A stretch of 64,000 nt of DNA from Chryseobacterium sp. T16E-39 (GTDB lineage Bacteria; Bacteroidota; Bacteroidia; Flavobacteriales; Weeksellaceae), in NCBI RefSeq assembly GCF_002216065.1, contig NZ_CP022282.1:248001-312000 (forward strand). Direction: 5' to 3'. The position numbers and the translations under genes are program-made. The notes below the pieces were generated by a model. That model saw only the letters and a program-made list of their open reading frames with translations, was not told where the DNA came from and searched no databases. Every line of letters starts with the position of its first letter. Position 1 is the first letter of the stretch. This document shows, one piece after another, positions 27,167 through 36,578 of this stretch.

Positions 27167-29230
27167 ATGAAAGACCGATTTACATTAAAAGAGATAGCCA
27201 ATTGGCAATTGTATCCAGCTGATTCATTTGTTGAATTACCTTCCATTCAGCGAGGTTTTGTTTGGAAGCCCAAACAAGTAGAAGATCTTTGGGATTCTAT
27301 TCTAAGGGGCTTTCCGATAGGATCTCTTTTATTTTCCAAAACGGGAGATAAACTACATCTTATGGATGGTCAGCAAAGAGCAACCTCTATTTTTTTAGGA
27401 CATTTCAATCCATATAAGTTAGAAAGTCCTGTAAAAGCATGGACTATCAACGGAGCATTACCTGTAGTTTGGATTGATATACATCCAGAAAACTGGCCAG
27501 ATAGAAGTAAATATTTAGTACGCCTTACAACAAGATCACATCCTTGGGGATATCAAGCTCGGGAAAATAATAAGACATTAAGAGTTTCAGAGAAGAAAAA
27601 AGCAAGAGATCTATTTGAAATACATCCTGATAACAAAAATATTGGCTATACTTCTTTCAAGAATACCACTACATTTCCTTACGATGCCTGGTTTCCATTG
27701 CCTTTGTGCTTTTTCATAGAATCAAATACTCCAAAAGAAATTATAGAAAAAGCAAGACGATTTTTACCCGAATACTTTTGCACTTCCAAAGGAGGCTTTA
27801 GTAATAAAGAGGAATTTATTAATAAGTTGGAGAATGAACTTAATAGTGCTTTAGTAGAATTATGGCAAACTGTAATGAGTGCAAAAGATCTATGCGTACT
27901 ATACAACATTATTGAAGACAGGGTACTAAATGAAGAGAATGAAGGCGAGAATCCAACACTTTTTGTAAGGATTAATTCTTCTGGTACTACTTTAACAGGA
28001 GATGATCTTAATTATTCCATATATAAATCATTATTTCCGGAAGGAAAACAGTTAATCGAAAGTGCCGGATTGGATTTTGTAGAACCAACTCAGGTATTAT
28101 CATTAGCTACCAGAATTGTTGCTTCGGATTTGGAGAATCATTCATACATCAGAAAATTGACAGTAAGAGATTTTCAAAGACGTATAAAAAATGAAGATTT
28201 CAAGAACGGATTAGCAAATCTTATTGAAAGTAAGGAATTAAAAGAACGTTTTGCGCAGGCTATAGAGATTTTGTCTTGCAAGAATAATTCTTTATTTGAG
28301 GGTGAAGTACCACCAGTGATCATTAAGCAACTGATAAGAAAAAATCAAGATGTTTTTTTATTCCTAGTGTATTGGCTACATTGTTTTCAATATCCAATTT
28401 CTGACGAAATCCAATTAAAAATAGTAGCAAAAACTTACACTTTTGCATGGTTTAATTTTGGCAATTTCCCAGATTTTTGGAATGAAAAAATAAGCAATCC
28501 AAATTTTTGGTCAGAACCATTAAATGAACTTTTGTGGTGGAACAATCAGGATGGTGTAGATTTTTTAACAGAACCTAAATTACTTCGCAAATATTATGCA
28601 CAATCGAAGGTATTTGAAATGTTTAGAGATGAAAGTCCACAGAGATGGAAACTACTACTCAATGGAATAGGCGAAGAAGTTGTAAAGTTTTATGAAAATG
28701 TAAAAAAGGAAAGTTATACTGTCGATAAGATAGATGATTTTTTTTCAGAATTTGTCGGGAAAATACGCCACAACAAATCTTTGATTTTGCTAGCACAAAG
28801 AAATTATATTAATTCAAAATTTGGAGATTACAATCAAATGGAAGATATTGAAGATACCAATGTACCATGGGACTGGGATCACATCTATCCAAGCGAGTGG
28901 GTTTACCGCAAGCAATATTGTAATCAAGGAATTAAGGATTGGAATAATACCAATGGTAATTTTCGTGCTTTAGCACTTGAGCAAAACAGAAGCGAAAGAA
29001 ATATTGAATCGCCAAAAAGCAGATTAGACACAGAAGAAAAAAGAGAATTATCTTTTGTAAAAGACGAATGGAGCTATTGGCAAAATATTGAAGATCGACT
29101 TTGGGATGATAATATAGAAAATCACTTTCAAGGTATTACGAGTCGTATGATAAATATTTACGAGAAATTTTGGAATGATTTTAAAATTGATGAATTAATA
29201 ATTTTACGGAATGTTGAAAAAAATGATTGA
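27167..29230 (+). CDS. DUF262/DUF1524 protein, GmrSD-like type IV restriction enzyme candidate
   Basis: A 687-residue single-chain protein. The N-terminal DUF262 (GmrS-like, ParB/sulfiredoxin-related NTPase) part shows LPSIQRGFVWKPKQVEDLWD and LMDGQQRATSI. The C-terminal DUF1524 (GmrD-like HNH) part shows WDWDHIYPSEW and NTNGNFRALALEQNRSERN. Proteins with both halves cut DNA carrying modified bases such as glucosylated hydroxymethylcytosine, so this could cover phages that resist the type I enzyme. It lies 19 bases after hsdS and overlaps the next gene by 8 bases, inside the hsd operon. The exact target is not predictable. Confidence 0.85.
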   Translation: MKDRFTLKEIANWQLYPADSFVELPSIQRGFVWKPKQVEDLWDSILRGFPIGSLLFSKTGDKLHLMDGQQRATSIFLGHFNPYKLESPVKAWTINGALPVVWIDIHPENWPDRSKYLVRLTTRSHPWGYQARENNKTLRVSEKKKARDLFEIHPDNKNIGYTSFKNTTTFPYDAWFPLPLCFFIESNTPKEIIEKARRFLPEYFCTSKGGFSNKEEFINKLENELNSALVELWQTVMSAKDLCVLYNIIEDRVLNEENEGENPTLFVRINSSGTTLTGDDLNYSIYKSLFPEGKQLIESAGLDFVEPTQVLSLATRIVASDLENHSYIRKLTVRDFQRRIKNEDFKNGLANLIESKELKERFAQAIEILSCKNNSLFEGEVPPVIIKQLIRKNQDVFLFLVYWLHCFQYPISDEIQLKIVAKTYTFAWFNFGNFPDFWNEKISNPNFWSEPLNELLWWNNQDGVDFLTEPKLLRKYYAQSKVFEMFRDESPQRWKLLLNGIGEEVVKFYENVKKESYTVDKIDDFFSEFVGKIRHNKSLILLAQRNYINSKFGDYNQMEDIEDTNVPWDWDHIYPSEWVYRKQYCNQGIKDWNNTNGNFRALALEQNRSERNIESPKSRLDTEEKRELSFVKDEWSYWQNIEDRLWDDNIENHFQGITSRMINIYEKFWNDFKIDELIILRNVEKND

Positions 29231-30449
29231 TATTAATTTGAAATTCAGAGCTGTAGGTCAGGGAGCCTTTTATACTGGAATTTTTAGACATCAAAATGGA
29301 AATCAATTTTCATTCGTTTATGACTGTGGTTCTTATTCATCTCGAAGATATATAGATCATGAGATTTCAAATTTTGTTAGCGAAAGCGATGGAAAAAAAA
29401 TTGATGTTCTTTTCATTTCTCATTTTCACGCTGATCACGTCAATAAGATTGGCGAATTATTAAGAAGTGCAGGCGGGGCTGAATTTGCTATCTTACCATA
29501 TCTAACTCCTGAAGAATTATTACTAGCTTACATTGATGTTCGTAAATCTGGTAGTGATCCTGATACATTATCGTTTATCCAAAATCCTACAGGTTTTTTA
29601 TTGGAAAGAAACGTTAATGAAATCATTTACATCCATCCAAGCGATGAAAATGGGTCAAATGAGAATAACAACCCAAATATAAATGATCCTGATCCAGAAA
29701 GGCTCTTGTCTGAGAATTTTAACTTTAAAATTTCCAATAAATTACAGCCAAATACAAAAATGGATGAAGGAAACCCAAAGGTATCTCATTACTATGACCT
29801 GGGGATATTTTCAATTGTAGATTTTTGGGAATTTAAATTTTTCAATAAACGTAGGGATGTTGCAACTTTAAATAATTTTATTTCTGATACAAGGTCACAT
29901 TTAGGAATTCATGATTTTAATTTTAATGAAATTGCAGATTTCATTACTACAAATCCAGCAACTTTTGATTCTAATTTCAATACAATTTATTCTAAAAATT
30001 TTGGTTATGGACAATTAATAAACGATACAAGCTTAGTTGTTTATCACGGTTCGTTGGTTAACTTTGATCATTATGTTTCTTGGATACATGAATGGTGGCC
30101 TTATAGGATTATTGGTGAAAATGGAACTTTATTAACAGGAGACATAAAATTTGATCAAGATTGTTTAGATCAAATTACCAATAAGTGGATAAATGTAAAA
30201 TACTTCGAAAATATTTCTATATTCCAAGTTCCCCATCATGGTGCAAATCATTACATTGAATCTCCTATTGTAAATCATTATAAAAATGTAGATTTTTGGG
30301 TAATTAATTACGGATTAGGTAATACACACAAACATCCTAGACAAGAAATAGTAGATATAATTGAACTTCATAAAGTCAAAGGGGAAATACTGGGGAATAC
30401 TCAAGTAAATGCTTTTAGTTATGGCTATTTTTATACAGGTAAATTATGA
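29223..30449 (+). CDS. Metallo-beta-lactamase-fold hydrolase in the defence operon
   Basis: A 408-residue MBL-fold protein related in its motifs to ComEC/Rec2-type hydrolases. The metal-binding motif is ISHFHADHVNKIG, a later histidine pair lies in VPHHGANHY, and an aspartate lies in LLTGDIKFD. The family includes nucleases and phosphodiesterases. I chose the ATG at 29223, which overlaps the previous gene by 8 bases; an ATG at 29211 adds four residues. There is no signal peptide, so it acts in the cytoplasm. The next gene overlaps by 4 bases. A role in degrading phage nucleic acid or a nucleotide signal is inferred from context. Confidence 0.8.
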   Translation: MIDINLKFRAVGQGAFYTGIFRHQNGNQFSFVYDCGSYSSRRYIDHEISNFVSESDGKKIDVLFISHFHADHVNKIGELLRSAGGAEFAILPYLTPEELLLAYIDVRKSGSDPDTLSFIQNPTGFLLERNVNEIIYIHPSDENGSNENNNPNINDPDPERLLSENFNFKISNKLQPNTKMDEGNPKVSHYYDLGIFSIVDFWEFKFFNKRRDVATLNNFISDTRSHLGIHDFNFNEIADFITTNPATFDSNFNTIYSKNFGYGQLINDTSLVVYHGSLVNFDHYVSWIHEWWPYRIIGENGTLLTGDIKFDQDCLDQITNKWINVKYFENISIFQVPHHGANHYIESPIVNHYKNVDFWVINYGLGNTHKHPRQEIVDIIELHKVKGEILGNTQVNAFSYGYFYTGKL

Positions 30450-31024
30450 ATTATAAAAATGAACTGTATCCCAACGATTTATCGTTTGTACTCAAAAGTG
30501 CAGAAGATTTGGCTGTCAGAATAGTTGAAAAGTTAAATGATGACTCTTGTAAAAAAGTAAAAGAATTATATAATGAAATAGATGGTCGGATAAAAAGAAA
30601 TAAAGAAATCTTTAATGAATTAGGTTATGTTCCTAATACTTTTTTAAAAACAAATTCCCTAAGCATGAAAAATAACGAGTTTAAGGGACTTTACATTTTT
30701 GGGGAAGAGATAGACGATAAGATAATTCCTGTTTATGTTGGGATTAGCCGATCTGTATTTAGAAGGCTAAAGCAACATGCTTGGGGTAAAAAACATAATG
30801 AATGTACTTTAGCATATCTTAAAACAAAATATCAATTTGAATCTGAGGGTAAACAATTTTACAGAATAATCAGTACTGAAGAAGATATGTTACCTGCTAA
30901 ATTACTAATTCGTAATTTTAAAGTAGTTTTAGTGAATATAGAAAATGATTATGAATTATATTTCTTGGAAGTTGCCTTAGCAGGAATTTTTAAAACAAAA
31001 TGGAATAGCTTTAAAACACATTAA
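30446..31024 (+). CDS. GIY-YIG-like nuclease domain protein
   Basis: A 192-residue protein. A helical N-terminal part (1 to about 70) is followed by a GIY-YIG-like core: GLYIF (first motif), VYVGISRSVFRRLKQH (second motif with the arginine), then a glutamate in YFLEVALAGIFKTKWNSF with the final asparagine. These match the tyrosine, arginine, glutamate and asparagine positions of the GIY-YIG family. It overlaps the MBL gene by 4 bases and lies 11 bases before hsdR. Both it and the MBL protein are extra to normal type I systems. Confidence 0.72.
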   Translation: MNYKNELYPNDLSFVLKSAEDLAVRIVEKLNDDSCKKVKELYNEIDGRIKRNKEIFNELGYVPNTFLKTNSLSMKNNEFKGLYIFGEEIDDKIIPVYVGISRSVFRRLKQHAWGKKHNECTLAYLKTKYQFESEGKQFYRIISTEEDMLPAKLLIRNFKVVLVNIENDYELYFLEVALAGIFKTKWNSFKTH

Positions 31025-31035
31025 AAACAAAAACT

Positions 31036-34000
31036 ATGAACACCAATTTCCACTTTCTCTCCACAGAATGGCCAGAATTTTTTGATCTTTGTATAAAGGC
31101 CGAAAAATTTACAATTACAGATCCGCGTACATCTTTGACGATTGCAAGATCGGCGCTGGAATTGGCAGTGAACTGGATGTTCAGCAATGATGAAGAATTA
31201 GATTTACCTTTCGATACTTCGCTCAACTCTTTGATAAAACAAAAAAGTTTTCAGGATCAGTTTCAGAATAAATTTTATACCGAAATCGATCTGATTCGCA
31301 AAGTAGGAAATCTAGCAATTCACAACAAAAAAGTTTCTGATTATGACTCTAGATCAGTCATTGTTCATCTTTTTTATTTTTCCAAATGGTTTGCTAAATC
31401 TTATTCAAAACAGGATTTGGGAGATTTGGGATTTTTCGATTGGGATTTTGTGCCAGCAGAAGGAGCTGAAGCTTTATCTAAAAAAGAACTGGAAAACCTC
31501 CAGAAAAAGTTTGAAGGCGATCTTGATAAGTTTAAAAATAAACTCGAAGAAGTCTCTGATAAAAATGCCGAATTAGCGCAGAAAAACGAATTTTTTAAAA
31601 GACAGATTCAGGAACTTCAAACGCAGATTGAAGCCAATAAACAATTGGCTAATCACTCTGATGAAATTGTCCATCCTAGAAATGAGTATGAAACCCGAAA
31701 ATATTTTATTGATGTTTCGCTTCGTGAAGCTGGCTGGGATTTAGAAGGAAGTAAAGACAAGGAATTTAAAGTGCAGTACATGCCTTCTTCAACTAATATT
31801 TCAGAAACTGGCTTTATTGATTATGTACTTTGGGATGACGACGGTTTACCATTGGCAGTAGTAGAGGCAAAAAAAACCATGGAAAATGCTTCTAAAGGTG
31901 AAAATCAAGCACAACTTTACGCAGAATCTTTAGAAAAAATGTTTGGTCGCCGTCCCGTAATGTACTATACCAACGGTTTTGAAACCTATTTGTGGGATGA
32001 CCAGTTTTATAAAAAATCAAGATTAGTGCACGGTTACTATACCAAGAAAGAATTACAAACAATAATGTTTCGTAGAGCTAATCGTCATGATATAAGAACG
32101 ACAACAATTGATACTACGATTACCGACAGGGCTTATCAGTTGAGAGCCATTCGTTCGGTTGCAGAACATTTTGCAGGCAATGAGAAAAGTTCCGGAAAAC
32201 TCATTGGAACGCATCGTGCCGCACTTTTGGTTTTAGCAACAGGAACAGGCAAGACTAGAATAAGTATTGCTCTTTCTAAATTATTACTAGAAGCTAACTG
32301 GGCAAAAAGAATTCTTTTTCTTGCCGACCGCAGAAGTTTGGTTAGACAAGCAAAAAATAATTTCGTAAAACTCATGCCAGAACATACTTGTGTGAATTTA
32401 CTCGAAGAAAAAGATAATCCTGACGCCAGAATTGCGTTTTCTACTTACCCAACAATGATGGGATTAATTGATGGGTCTAAAGACAATGAAAAACGTTTTT
32501 ATGGGGTTGGTCATTTTGATTTAGTAATAATTGACGAAGCCCACCGCTCAATTTATAAAAAATATGCTGCTATTTTTGATTATTTTGATGCTTTGTTTTT
32601 AGGCTTAACAGCAACACCGATTGAAAATATCGACAAAAGCACCTATTCTATGTTTGGATTGGCAGATAAATCGCCGACTGATGCTTACACATTTGAAGAA
32701 GCTGTATCTAACAAACATTTGGTACCATATCATTCCATTGAAGTTCCTACAAAATTCTTGCGTGGCGGCATACATTATGATGAACTTTCCGAAGAGGAAA
32801 AAGAAGAATTTGAAGAAGAAATTTTAGAAGGAGAAAAAGCATCTGGACAGGAAACAATTGATGCAAATGAACTTAATGAATGGCTCTTCAATAAAGATAC
32901 TGCACTCAAAACACTTAAATATCTAGTTGATAAAGGAATCAAAAAAAGAGATGGAAGCGAATTAGGAAAAACTATCATTTTTGCAAGAAATAAAAAACAC
33001 GCAAGTTTCCTGAGAGACATGTTCCTACAACTAGATCCCGAACTATATGGAAATGAATATGTAAAAGTTATTACCCATGGTGAACCAAAAGCGGAGGAAT
33101 TTATCGACCGTTTTTGCGATGAAGAAAAAGAAAGACTTCCACAAATTGTAATTTCTGTGGATATGATGGATACTGGAATCGATGCGCCTAGTTGCGTGAA
33201 TCTTATGTTTTACAAGCCAGTAAAGTCATATGCAAAATTCTGGCAAATGATTGGTCGTGGTTCACGTTTGAGAAAAAACCTTTTCGGCGATGGTTTGGAT
33301 AAAGAATACTTTTTGATTTTTGATCTTTACGAAAACTTTGATTTTTTTAAAGAAAACCCTAAAGGAATTGAATCTGGAACACAGAAAAGCTTGAATGAAA
33401 TTGTTTTCGCTTTGAAATTACAAGTCGCATTATACCTGAAGGAAAAAATTTTTAAAAATGATATTGAACTTCAAAGTTACAGCGATAAATTACTCAGCGA
33501 ATTACATCAATCCGTTGCTGAATTAAATAGAGATCGTTTTGATGTTAAAATGAAACTCGAAACCGTAATGAATTACAACAGCCGTGAAATCTGGAATAAT
33601 CTAGATAAAGGAGATGTGAAAAAGATTCAGGATATATTAGCTCCTTTGATTAGGCCCGCTCAATTTGATACTGATCTAGCTCGTTTTTATGATAAAATGA
33701 TCTATGCTTTAATGTTGAAACGAGTTGAGACACCGGATACAGAAGAATTTATTAGCAGATTGCGCATTCCCATAACTAAGGTTGCTACAATCTCAAAAAA
33801 ACTGCTAAAAAAAACAAGCATCCCGGAAATTAAAAATAATGAGGATATCATAAAAATTACATTACAGGAAGATTTTTGGAAAAATGAGGGATTAAAACAT
33901 TTGGAAAAAATACGTCAAAACATTAGAGAATTAGTAAAGTTTATTGATCCTGTAGACCAGAAGTATGTAACAACCAATTTTGAAGATGCTATTTTAGAAC

Positions 34001-34518
34001 ATGAAATTGTGGAAACTTCATTTTCTGACGCACGTGCTCACTATGAAACCACTTTTACTAACAACCTTCATCGTCTTGAGGAATTAGTAAGAGAAAATAA
34101 AAACAACGTCACTATCAAAAGAATCCAGAATGGGGATGTGATTACCGAAGATGAACTAAAATCGTTGGAAAAAATTCTTTTTTCAGATAAAGTAAAAAAA
34201 GAGCAAGTAGAAAATGAATTGGGAAGACAGTTAAATTTAGTAAATTTCATTGTAAATCTAATCGGTTTATCTGAAAAAAAGGTCAATAACGCTTTTTCGG
34301 AATTTATGAATCAATATCAACTTTCGGCGGTGCAAATACAGTTTCTCGATACACTCAAATTATTCCTTACCAAAAATGGAAAAATAGACCCGGAAAAACT
34401 TTACGAATCTCCATTTAAAAACTATCATAACCAAGGAATTGATGGGATTTTCAATAATGAACAAGCGGATAACATTTTTAGTATTATTGAGCATTTCAAT
34501 CATAGTCAGGCAAATTAG
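31036..34518 (+). CDS. hsdR: Type I restriction enzyme HsdR subunit
   Basis: 1160 residues. The N-terminus (1 to about 125) resembles DUF4145, followed by a coiled coil (about 140-205). The nuclease region shows DYVLWDDDGLPLAVVEAKK near 265-281 (PD-(D/E)xK type). The translocase has Walker A ATGTGKTR near 402, Walker B IIDEAHRS near 500 and motif LGLTATPIEN, with motif VI MIGRGSRLR. The C-terminal part matches the EcoEI-type HsdR end that binds the methylase. It is the last gene of the 20926-34518 operon. Presence of M, S and R with intact motifs suggests an active system. Confidence 0.95.
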   Translation: MNTNFHFLSTEWPEFFDLCIKAEKFTITDPRTSLTIARSALELAVNWMFSNDEELDLPFDTSLNSLIKQKSFQDQFQNKFYTEIDLIRKVGNLAIHNKKVSDYDSRSVIVHLFYFSKWFAKSYSKQDLGDLGFFDWDFVPAEGAEALSKKELENLQKKFEGDLDKFKNKLEEVSDKNAELAQKNEFFKRQIQELQTQIEANKQLANHSDEIVHPRNEYETRKYFIDVSLREAGWDLEGSKDKEFKVQYMPSSTNISETGFIDYVLWDDDGLPLAVVEAKKTMENASKGENQAQLYAESLEKMFGRRPVMYYTNGFETYLWDDQFYKKSRLVHGYYTKKELQTIMFRRANRHDIRTTTIDTTITDRAYQLRAIRSVAEHFAGNEKSSGKLIGTHRAALLVLATGTGKTRISIALSKLLLEANWAKRILFLADRRSLVRQAKNNFVKLMPEHTCVNLLEEKDNPDARIAFSTYPTMMGLIDGSKDNEKRFYGVGHFDLVIIDEAHRSIYKKYAAIFDYFDALFLGLTATPIENIDKSTYSMFGLADKSPTDAYTFEEAVSNKHLVPYHSIEVPTKFLRGGIHYDELSEEEKEEFEEEILEGEKASGQETIDANELNEWLFNKDTALKTLKYLVDKGIKKRDGSELGKTIIFARNKKHASFLRDMFLQLDPELYGNEYVKVITHGEPKAEEFIDRFCDEEKERLPQIVISVDMMDTGIDAPSCVNLMFYKPVKSYAKFWQMIGRGSRLRKNLFGDGLDKEYFLIFDLYENFDFFKENPKGIESGTQKSLNEIVFALKLQVALYLKEKIFKNDIELQSYSDKLLSELHQSVAELNRDRFDVKMKLETVMNYNSREIWNNLDKGDVKKIQDILAPLIRPAQFDTDLARFYDKMIYALMLKRVETPDTEEFISRLRIPITKVATISKKLLKKTSIPEIKNNEDIIKITLQEDFWKNEGLKHLEKIRQNIRELVKFIDPVDQKYVTTNFEDAILEHEIVETSFSDARAHYETTFTNNLHRLEELVRENKNNVTIKRIQNGDVITEDELKSLEKILFSDKVKKEQVENELGRQLNLVNFIVNLIGLSEKKVNNAFSEFMNQYQLSAVQIQFLDTLKLFLTKNGKIDPEKLYESPFKNYHNQGIDGIFNNEQADNIFSIIEHFNHSQAN

Positions 34519-34845
34519 AATTGGTGCGTTGGCTACGAGTTTTTAAATGTACAACACAAGATGAAATGGTAATAAAGTTTAAGACAGTTTTGTACTTAAA
34601 ACAATCTTTCAATTTAAAGAGGTTTTTACAATAAGCATTAAGAAAGCATAATCATTTAGAAATTCTACATAAATCTATTTATAAATTAAAATTCTTTTAA
34701 AAATATTTTTCCTGTGCAGATACATTGCATAGTAAGCATCTAAATTTGTTTCAAAGTTCTGAGTGAACATTGTAAGCTAAATATGTAAAAGCTACGATAG
34801 GACTTCACATAAATGAATATTTAAACAAATTAAATCTTATATAAA
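34519..34845 (+). other. Non-coding gap between hsdR and the CBASS operon
   Basis: 327 AT-rich bases without a credible gene. A -7-like TAAATTTG is at 34741-34748, about 100 bases before the CD-NTase start, but no TTG is at the right spacing, so the CBASS promoter is only suggested. No terminator-like stem after hsdR was found by eye. Confidence 0.5.
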
Positions 34846-36132
34846 ATGTTAATTGATAGCAAGAAAAACCAATTTGAAGATTTGTTGAAGAAATTATCAA
34901 CGAATTTAAGTATCACAAGATCACAACATGAAGCGGCAGTGCAGAGTTACAAAGCTGTAGGTAAGTATTTATCATCCGAATCCTCTCCCCTTTCAGAATA
35001 TGAACCATATATCAAACCACAAGGTTCTTTTATTATTGGAACAACAATTCAATCAATTGAAGAGGATGGAGATATTGACCTAGATGTTGTATGTGAATTT
35101 AAAAGAAAAAAAATTACTTGGACACAATATCACTTAAAAAATGCAGTTGGAGACCATTTGAAAGCACATGGAACATACGAAAGGCTGCTGGACGAAGAAG
35201 GTAGAAGATGTTGGACTCTTAGTTATCGTGAAGAGGGGGTGACAAATCAAAGATATCATATGGATATTCTGCCAGCAATAGTTGCTAATGGATATTCACT
35301 TCTTTTGGAAAGCTCCTTCAAAAATCTGATGGATGAGGATTATGAAAAACTTCAGCTTAGTATTACTGATAAAGAAAAGAGTAACTATTATATGTCAACA
35401 TTTCCTGAAGAATGGTTGCAAAGTAACCCATATGGTTACGCAAAATGGTTTATGAAAAGAGCTTTCCTAGTTGGTAATCAATTCAATAATTTATACTCCT
35501 TAAATGAATCGGTAAAACCGACTCCAGATTATCAAGAAGAAAGACTACCATTACAAAGGGTTGTACAGCTTCTCAAAAGACATAGGGATGTTTATTTTTC
35601 TAAAGAACAAAATGATGAAATTAGAAAACAAAAACCAATCTCTTGCATAATAACGACTTTAGCGGCAAGAGCTTACAGAGGTGAATCTAATTTGATTGAT
35701 GCAATGTGGGGAGTTATTAATCGTATGAGAGACGAGATAGAATTTAGATATATACCTGAGTATGGAATGGAAATCGAGTGGATATCAAATCCTGTAAATG
35801 TTTTGGAAAATTTTGCAGATAGATGGAATGATCAAAACTCATATCGCAGAGATAATTTCTACCGTTGGTTAGATCAGTTGAGTATTGATCTTAATGACGC
35901 TGAAAATAAAACTGGCCTGCAAAATATTTCTGAATCATTATCTGCATCATTTGGTAGGAAACCAGTACAAGCTGCGTTTGGTCAAATAGCTGATCATATG
36001 AGAGATTTAACAAATTCTGGCAATAATAACATTGACCGTAACAACGGTCTTGTTGGACTAGCAACTGCCGGATTAACTTCTATTAACCCAATAAAAAAAC
36101 ATGACTTTTATGGCACAAATGAAGAAGAGTAA
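34846..36132 (+). CDS. CBASS CD-NTase (DncV-like cyclic oligonucleotide synthase)
   Basis: A 428-residue nucleotidyltransferase that makes a cyclic nucleotide signal on phage infection. The active site begins with PQGSFIIGTT (Gly60-Ser61) and continues with the acidic motif EEDGDIDLDVV (residues about 72-82). The third acidic residue is likely in YHMDILPAIVAN. The length and layout fit bacterial cGAS-like clade enzymes. It overlaps an E2-like gene by 32 bases, and a SAVED-domain effector follows, so the system is a short type II CBASS. The product nucleotide cannot be read from sequence; SAVED effectors bind cyclic di- or trinucleotides. Confidence 0.93.
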   Translation: MLIDSKKNQFEDLLKKLSTNLSITRSQHEAAVQSYKAVGKYLSSESSPLSEYEPYIKPQGSFIIGTTIQSIEEDGDIDLDVVCEFKRKKITWTQYHLKNAVGDHLKAHGTYERLLDEEGRRCWTLSYREEGVTNQRYHMDILPAIVANGYSLLLESSFKNLMDEDYEKLQLSITDKEKSNYYMSTFPEEWLQSNPYGYAKWFMKRAFLVGNQFNNLYSLNESVKPTPDYQEERLPLQRVVQLLKRHRDVYFSKEQNDEIRKQKPISCIITTLAARAYRGESNLIDAMWGVINRMRDEIEFRYIPEYGMEIEWISNPVNVLENFADRWNDQNSYRRDNFYRWLDQLSIDLNDAENKTGLQNISESLSASFGRKPVQAAFGQIADHMRDLTNSGNNNIDRNNGLVGLATAGLTSINPIKKHDFYGTNEEE

Positions 36133-36568
36133 AATTTCTATATCTGATCAAATCAGACTTTTACAATATTATTTTCCAGATAGTCAAATTCAGCATAATA
36201 AAAATAAGGGATTTACTTGGCTCGGAAAACTAAAATCCTCTCCTTTGGGGGATACATACAACATTAAAATAGTTTTTGAAAAAAAAGTATCACCAGCAGT
36301 TTATGTAGTTGACCCAGCAGAATTAAAATTAGCTGAGGATAAAACAAAACTAGAGCATGTGTATAATCACAAAAAGCAAAAGTTATGTCTATTTTATCCT
36401 GATGGCTCTCAATGGAATGATTCAAAAATGGTTGCCAGCACAATCATTCCTTGGACAATTGAATGGTTATATCACTACGAAATTTGGTTGATTACAGGTA
36501 AATGGTTGGGTGGCGGAAAACACCCAAATTCATCTGATTATTTAAATAAAGTGAAATCTAACATTTAA
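36101..36568 (+). CDS. CBASS E2-like ubiquitin-conjugating-fold protein
   Basis: A 155-residue protein with the pattern of the E2-only partner of short type II CBASS operons, which conjugates or primes the CD-NTase. The likely catalytic cysteine is in KQKLCLFYPDGSQW (Cys96), preceded by the histidines of HVYNHKK; a tryptophan-rich stretch (IPWTIEWLYHYEIW) and GGKHP end the domain. No E1 or JAB deubiquitinase gene is present. The start is uncertain: ATG codons at 36101, 36110 and 36119 share the frame, and the last would overlap the CD-NTase gene by only 14 bases. Confidence 0.85.
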   Translation: MTFMAQMKKSKISISDQIRLLQYYFPDSQIQHNKNKGFTWLGKLKSSPLGDTYNIKIVFEKKVSPAVYVVDPAELKLAEDKTKLEHVYNHKKQKLCLFYPDGSQWNDSKMVASTIIPWTIEWLYHYEIWLITGKWLGGGKHPNSSDYLNKVKSNI

Positions 36569-36578
36569 AAAACATAAA

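Noticed and set aside
19883..34518. BREX or DISARM interpretation of the WYL-methylase operon.
   Set aside because: No PglZ, BrxL, BrxC or DrmA/B-like protein is present; the genes are a type I system plus unusual additions.
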